From positions 62,001 through 126,000 of the forward strand of contig NZ_CP022369.1 in the NCBI RefSeq assembly GCF_003119115.1: a DNA stretch of 64,000 nt. The letters run 5' to 3'. Within the stretch, counting starts at the first letter, position 1, and every line of letters begins with the position of its first letter. The stretch is from Azospirillum sp. TSH58. GTDB lineage: Bacteria > Pseudomonadota > Alphaproteobacteria > Azospirillales > Azospirillaceae. Shown here piece after piece: positions 59,606-64,000 of the stretch. Both the position numbers and the translations under genes were made by a program. The notes under the pieces were generated by a model. It worked only from the letters and a program-made list of their open reading frames with translations. It was not told where the DNA came from and made no database searches.

Positions 59606-61090
59606 ATGTCAGACCCTGCCGGCCAACGCCCGCCAACTCAAAAGTCCCCCGCCCGAAACGCCTACGGGCCTCCGGCCATCCCGGAAACACCGCTCGCCGA
59701 CGCCCTGCTGGCGGCCGCCGGGAGCACCCGCGCGTCGTTCCACGCGCTGCCGGTCAGCCGGCGCGGCTCCATCCGGGAGTCGGCCTTCGCCGATGCCTAC
59801 GACGCCCTGTTCGGGCGCGGCCTGTTCAGCGAGGCGACGATCACCGCCCCGCCGCTCGACAGCTTCTTCTTCCCGCACCGCTCGCTGGCCCGCGCGGAGG
59901 AGCTGGCGGCGCTCGCCTTCGGAGCGACGGGCACGCTGTTCGTCACCGCCGGGACGACCACCGCCAACCTGATCGCGCTGGAAGCCCTGATCACCCGCCC
60001 CGACGTCCGGGTGCTGGCCGACAAGGGCACCCACCAGTCGATCCATTTCGCCCTGTCCGACAAGCACGCGGCGGTGCACTACATCGAGCCGCGCGTCTTC
60101 TGCGAGCATTCGGAACGCGCGGCCCTGTCCCTGCCCGCGCTTCTGGAGCAGGCCGCGGCGGCGGAGCGCGCGGGCGCGCCCTACGAGCTTCTGGTGCTGA
60201 ACGGCCAGTCCTACGACGGCGTCGTCTACGACATCCGGGCCATCCTCACCGCCCTGGCGGAGGCCAGCCCGTCGCTGACCACCGTCTTCGTGGACGAGGC
60301 GTGGGGCGCCTGGAGCTACTTCCACGAGACGACGCGTGGGCGCACCGCCCTGCACGCCCGCGCCGCCGACCCGGCGCTGGAGCGCTTCACGGTCGTCGCC
60401 ACCCACTCCGCCCACAAGTCGCTGAGCGCGCTGCGCCAGGGCTCGCTGATCCATTTCAGCGGCGATCCGGAGCTGGCGGAACGGCTGCGGCTCGGCCGCT
60501 ACCGCCACCACACCACCTCGCCCAGCTACCCGATCCTCGCCTCGCTCGACCTCGCCCGCGCCCAGATGGAACTGGAGGGGCGGGATCTGGTCGAACGCTC
60601 GCTGCGGCTCGCCCGGCGGGTGAGCGAGACGGTGGCCGGCGACCCGGCGCTGAGCGCCTTCTCGGTCAACGCCCCCGCCGTGCCGGACGCCTTCGCCGGC
60701 CACGCCGCCATCGACCCGACCAAGCTGTCGCTGAAGGTTTCCGGCCTGCCCATCGACGCGCCGGAGCTGCGCGAGCGGCTGTACAGCCGGCACGGCCTCT
60801 ACGTGAACCGCTGCACCCGGACCTCGCTGCTGCTGAACCTGCACATCGGCATCGGCGAGGAGGAGGTGGAGGTCCTGCTCGACACCCTGCGCGCGATCCA
60901 GCGCGAGCTGTCGCCCACTGTGGAGAAGACCGAGGAGAAGCGGGTGTCCACCTCCTTCATCATCCCCTACCCGCCGGGCGTGCCGATCATCGTCCCCGGC
61001 GAGGAGATCGGCGGCGACACGCTGCGCCGGATCGAAGCGATCCGATCCGCCGGCGCCCGCATCTACACCATCGAACACCGCCCACGCTGA
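59606..61090 (+). CDS. Orn/Lys/Arg decarboxylase-fold PLP enzyme
   Basis: This 494-residue fold-type I enzyme is similar in size to the short bacterial arginine/lysine decarboxylases (SpeA/YaaO type). Seen here: AGTTTANLIALEALI and ADKGTHQSIHFAL (cofactor region), FVDEAWGAW (Asp to the pyridine N), and PLP Lys271 in THSAHKSLSALRQGSLIHF. The C-terminal domain (SFIIPYPPGVPIIVPGEEIG) is the OKR C-terminal domain. The start MSDPAGQRP was chosen at the composition change; the ribosome site is weak. Ten bases later comes the ligase-exporter fusion, so its amine product is probably used or exported there. Confidence 0.85.
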   Translation: MSDPAGQRPPTQKSPARNAYGPPAIPETPLADALLAAAGSTRASFHALPVSRRGSIRESAFADAYDALFGRGLFSEATITAPPLDSFFFPHRSLARAEELAALAFGATGTLFVTAGTTTANLIALEALITRPDVRVLADKGTHQSIHFALSDKHAAVHYIEPRVFCEHSERAALSLPALLEQAAAAERAGAPYELLVLNGQSYDGVVYDIRAILTALAEASPSLTTVFVDEAWGAWSYFHETTRGRTALHARAADPALERFTVVATHSAHKSLSALRQGSLIHFSGDPELAERLRLGRYRHHTTSPSYPILASLDLARAQMELEGRDLVERSLRLARRVSETVAGDPALSAFSVNAPAVPDAFAGHAAIDPTKLSLKVSGLPIDAPELRERLYSRHGLYVNRCTRTSLLLNLHIGIGEEEVEVLLDTLRAIQRELSPTVEKTEEKRVSTSFIIPYPPGVPIIVPGEEIGGDTLRRIEAIRSAGARIYTIEHRPR

Positions 61091-61099
61091 GAGACGACC

Positions 61100-63661
61100 A
61101 TGATTCCCCTGTCCCGAATCGAGGAAATCGCCGCCTCGCGCGCCGATCTGGCGGCCATCGTCGCCGGTGCCGAGACCCTGAGCTGGCGCCAGTACGCCGA
61201 CGCCGTGCGCGACGCGGCGGAAGGGCTGGCCGGCGCCGTCGCGCTGGACGAGCTGCGCACCGTCGCCTTCCTGTCGCACAACCGCGCGGAGCTGGTGGTC
61301 GCCGCCTCCGCCGCCGCCACGCTGAAGACGACGTTGTGCGGCCTCGACTATTCCCTGTCGCAGGCCGCCCTGGCGGAGCTGCTGGAGCGCATCGAGGCCG
61401 ACCTGCTGATCGTCTCCTCCGGCTTCCTGGCCGACCGCGGCATCAACGTCCGCACGCTGGCGGCGGGCCGCGCGGTGATCGATCTCGACAGCCGGCTGCC
61501 CGGCGCCACGCCCTACGCCGCCTTCGCCGGGCTGGCCGCCGGGCGGCGCACGCCGAACGCTCCGGCCCGGCCGTTCCGCGCCATCTCCTTCACCTCCGGC
61601 ACCTCCGGCACGCCGAAGCCGGTGATCCGCACCGCCTCCTTCGACGCGCGGCGCTTCGCCTATTTCACGGCGCGCTACGGCTTCTCCTCCGCCGACCGTC
61701 ACCTCGCCACCATCCCGCTCTACCACGCGGCGGGCGGCGGCTGGGCGCGGCTGTTCCTCCAGCTCGGCGCGACGCTGGTGCTGGCCCCGCCCGACGACCC
61801 GCTGGAGGCCGCCGAACTGATCCGCCGGGAGTGGATCACCTCCAGCACCATGACCCCGCCGATCCTGTCGGGCGTGCTGCGCGAGGTCGCCCGCGGCCGG
61901 GCGCGCGTCACGCCCAACCAGCTCCGCTTTGTCCTGGTCGGCGGCAAGCATTTCCCCGCCCCGGCCAAGCAGGAGGCGCTGCAGGTGCTGGGTCCGGTCG
62001 TCTACGAGTATTACGGCACCACCGAGACCGGGGTGAACACCATCGCCGAGCCGGCGGACCTGCTGACCCACCCGGCCAGCGTCGGGCGCGTCTATGACGG
62101 CAACCGCATCCTGATCCTCGACCCGGAGCGCAAGCCGGTGCCGGCGGGAATCGTCGGGTCGGTGGCCATCGCCAGCTACATGAACATGGACACTTATCTC
62201 GGCGCCCCGGCCAACCGGGTGCAGATCGACGGGGAGCGCTACCTGATCACGTCGGAGGCCGGCTATCTGGACGAGGACGGGCGGCTCTACCTGCTCAACC
62301 GTTCGCAGGGGGCGGACAGCGTGAATCTCTACGCGCTGGAGAACGCCATCCGCCACATCCGCGGAGTGGAGGACGTGGCGCTGCTGCGCCGGTCCGGGGC
62401 CGGACCGGTGGCGGTGGACTGCGCGGTGGTGCTGAAGGCGTCCGCCGGGGCCGGAGCCGCCGACGAGGTGCGGGCCCGCGCCGCCGAGATCCTGCGGCGC
62501 GAGCGGATCGCCCTGGCGCGCTTCGAGCCGCTCGACCAGATTCCCTACAGCCCGTCCGGCAAGGTCCGCGCGGCGGCGCTGGAGGAGGCCATCGGCCGCG
62601 CCGGGGAGGAGGCCGCCAAGTCCGGTTTGGGCAAGCCGGCGGCCGGCAAGGCGGCCGTTGCCCCGAAGGCGCGGACCGGCGGCACGGTGGACGGCGTGCT
62701 GCTGGGCATCGCGCTGCTGGCGCTGACCGCCATCTCCTGGGGTGGCATGTTCCCGGTGGCCAAGGCGGCCCTGGCGAGCATCGACGGCTTCTACCTGACC
62801 CTGCTGCGCTACGGCTTCGCCTCGCTGATCCTGATCGGCATCCTGGTCCGGGTGGAGGGCTGGCGGGCGCTGGCGACGGAGGGCCACGGCGGCAAGCTGT
62901 TCTTCTACGGCTCCATGGGCTTCGCCGGCTTCAGCATCCTGGCCTTCGTCGGTCTGGCCCAGTCCAAGGCGGAGCATGGCGCGATCATCATGGCGCTGAT
63001 GCCGCTGATCACCGCGCTGCTGACCTGGGCCATCAAGGGGGTGCGTCCGAACCGGGTGACCTTCCTGTGCATCGCGGCGGCGCTGGCCGGGGTGGCGCTG
63101 GTGGTGACGCGCGGCAGCCTGTCGGCGCTGGACGGCGGCGCCCTGCTGCCCGATCTGCTGATCCTGGGCGGGGCGGCGAGCTGGGTCGTCTACACGCTGG
63201 GCGCGGCCACGGTGCCGGGCTGGTCGCCGCTGCGCTACACGACGGTCAGCGCGGCGCTGGGCACCGTCACCATCGCCGCCGTGACGGCGCTGGCCACCGC
63301 GGCGGGGTTGGTCGCCGTGCCGTCGCTGGAGACGGTGTGGTCGGTGCGGGCGGAGATCGCCTATCTGGTGCTGATCGCGGCGGTTCTGGCGGTGTTCAGC
63401 TGGAACATCGGGATCAAGCTGCTGGGGCCGGTGAACGGGGTGCTGTTCATCAACCTCGTGCCGATCACCGCCTTCGCCATCGGGCTGGCCCAGGGCCGGG
63501 CGTTCGGCGACGTGGAACTGGCCGGCGCCGGGCTGACCATCGGCGCGCTCGTGGTGAACAACCTGAACAGCCGCGGCTTCTTCCGCTTCCGCCGGGCGGA
63601 GCGGGCGGTGGGTGGCGGTGGCGCGCTGACGCCGGTAGCGGTCGGTGCCGGGGGGCGGTAA
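61100..63661 (+). CDS. Fusion: adenylate-forming ligase + EamA (DMT) exporter
   Basis: One uninterrupted 853-residue frame joins two proteins. Residues ~1-500 are an ANL adenylating enzyme: FTSGTSGTPKP (A3, about 164-174), YEYYGTTETG (A5), a SEAGYLDEDGRLYLLNR region (A7/A8) and PYSPSGKV with the A10 lysine near 489. A Lys/Ala/Gly linker (~500-530) leads to ~530-835, two EamA repeats with about ten membrane helices (GGMFPVAKAALASIDGFYLTLLRYG in consecutive parts, LVPITAFAIGLAQGR). No carrier or condensation domain. It follows the PLP enzyme by nine bases. It may activate an acid and export the product made with the PLP enzyme's amine. Confidence 0.9.
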   Translation: MIPLSRIEEIAASRADLAAIVAGAETLSWRQYADAVRDAAEGLAGAVALDELRTVAFLSHNRAELVVAASAAATLKTTLCGLDYSLSQAALAELLERIEADLLIVSSGFLADRGINVRTLAAGRAVIDLDSRLPGATPYAAFAGLAAGRRTPNAPARPFRAISFTSGTSGTPKPVIRTASFDARRFAYFTARYGFSSADRHLATIPLYHAAGGGWARLFLQLGATLVLAPPDDPLEAAELIRREWITSSTMTPPILSGVLREVARGRARVTPNQLRFVLVGGKHFPAPAKQEALQVLGPVVYEYYGTTETGVNTIAEPADLLTHPASVGRVYDGNRILILDPERKPVPAGIVGSVAIASYMNMDTYLGAPANRVQIDGERYLITSEAGYLDEDGRLYLLNRSQGADSVNLYALENAIRHIRGVEDVALLRRSGAGPVAVDCAVVLKASAGAGAADEVRARAAEILRRERIALARFEPLDQIPYSPSGKVRAAALEEAIGRAGEEAAKSGLGKPAAGKAAVAPKARTGGTVDGVLLGIALLALTAISWGGMFPVAKAALASIDGFYLTLLRYGFASLILIGILVRVEGWRALATEGHGGKLFFYGSMGFAGFSILAFVGLAQSKAEHGAIIMALMPLITALLTWAIKGVRPNRVTFLCIAAALAGVALVVTRGSLSALDGGALLPDLLILGGAASWVVYTLGAATVPGWSPLRYTTVSAALGTVTIAAVTALATAAGLVAVPSLETVWSVRAEIAYLVLIAAVLAVFSWNIGIKLLGPVNGVLFINLVPITAFAIGLAQGRAFGDVELAGAGLTIGALVVNNLNSRGFFRFRRAERAVGGGGALTPVAVGAGGR

Positions 63662-63665
63662 GTCC

Positions 63666-63778
63666 TTGCCCCCTCCCTGACCCTCCCCCGCTTCGCGAGG
63701 GAGGGGATAAAACTCCCTCTCCTGCGAAGCGGGGGAGGGAAGGGGCCCGCGGCGAAGCCGTGGGAAGGGTGGGGGCAA
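63666..63778. repeat. Long mosaic inverted repeat between convergent genes
   Basis: CCCTCCCCCGCTTCGC (63681-63696) and GCGAAGCGGGGGAGGG (63724-63739) are a perfect 16-bp inverted repeat, enclosing GAGGGAG/CTCCCTC (63697-63703, 63713-63719). The outer edges TTGCCCCC (63666-63673) and GGGGGCAA (63771-63778) are also inverted. Such REP-like blocks are, as I recall, common between genes in Azospirillum. It can also act as a bidirectional terminator. Confidence 0.85.
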
Positions 63779-63800
63779 CCGCTCCACCCGCCCGAACCAC

Positions 63801-64000
63801 TCACCCCGCCAGAAGACAGGCCACCCGATGCCCCTCCCCCACCCCGCGCAACGCCGGCACCGCGCGCCCGCAGTCCGGCACCGCCATGGGGCAGCGCGGG
63901 TGGAAGGGGCAGCCCTCGGGGCGCTGCGCCAGGGACGGCGCCTCGCCGCGCGCCGGCACGGCTCCCTCCGGCAGGGCGCTTCGGGAATCGGCCAGAAGGG
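63801..64000 (-). CDS. Oligopeptide/dipeptide ABC transporter ATPase, C-terminal fragment (runs off window)
   Basis: Sixty-five codons are visible, ending in TGA at 63801. The sequence EGCPFHPRCPMAVPDCG followed by GHRVACLLAG matches the cysteine-containing C-terminal domain of OppD/DppD/OppF ATPases. The ATPase core lies beyond the right edge. It is convergent with the ligase-exporter fusion across the mosaic repeat. Confidence 0.85.
   Translation of the reverse strand, partial: LLADSRSALPEGAVPARGEAPSLAQRPEGCPFHPRCPMAVPDCGRAVPALRGVGEGHRVACLLAG

Noticed and set aside
59609..63787. A 1392-codon open frame on the minus strand
   Set aside because: It is antisense to the PLP enzyme and ligase-exporter genes, rich in Arg, Gly, Gln and His, with no domain. 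It is an artefact of high third-position G+C.

Overview
The window is about 70% G+C and packed with ATG/TGA-overlapping genes. It looks like a chromosome or chromid segment of an alphaproteobacterium of the Azospirillum type. That call is inference, from the gene complement (soxBDAG, TRAP and ABC uptake systems, hydantoinase operon), codon composition and a C/G-rich mosaic repeat at the right end. I see no tRNA, rRNA, CRISPR array, transposase or phage gene. Almost everything is metabolism and uptake.

Layout. (1) 1-1147, minus: start of livM and all of livH, a branched-chain amino-acid permease pair. (2) 1301-11088, plus: a nine-gene unit with heterotetrameric sarcosine oxidase (soxBDAG), an M19 dipeptidase-like protein with a degraded metal site, a small unknown, a flavin monooxygenase-like protein, a HpcH/HpaI CoA-ester lyase and an orphan MetQ-type binding protein. 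(3) 16790-11103, minus: 2-oxoacid dehydrogenase E1 alpha and beta without E2/E3, a DctPQM TRAP transporter and an SDR, downstream of an XRE-cupin regulator. (4) 18162-21860, plus: a Family 2A encapsulin operon, i.e. shell protein, cysteine desulfurase cargo with a ~227-residue disordered N-terminus, and serine O-acetyltransferase.

(5) 22127-45554 is a large sulfur-flavoured region: a second-type groESL, a class I aminotransferase, a methionine-gamma-lyase-like enzyme, MetQNI, an FAD/NAD(P) protein, an amidohydrolase, an Ssu/Tau-like ABC importer, a ferredoxin plus fumarate-reductase/AprA-like flavoprotein, O-acetylhomoserine sulfhydrylase, a 2-oxoglutarate dioxygenase, a family 5 binding protein, a BisC/DMSO-reductase-family molybdoenzyme and an SDR. 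Together these suggest uptake, cleavage, redox handling and storage of sulfur, with the encapsulin as the storage compartment.

(6) 45561-59209: creatininase-family protein, hydantoinase HyuAB with a polyamine-type ABC importer, an IclR regulator, an orphan NMT1-like binding protein, a truncated PuuR-like regulator, two LysR regulators and an isochorismatase-family hydrolase. With soxBDAG these could form a creatinine/N-methylhydantoin to sarcosine to glycine route. (7) 59606-63661: an Orn/Lys/Arg-decarboxylase-fold PLP enzyme followed by a fusion of an adenylate-forming ligase with a ten-helix EamA exporter; this is the least familiar system here. (8) 63666-64000: a long inverted mosaic repeat and the C-terminus of an Opp/Dpp ATPase.
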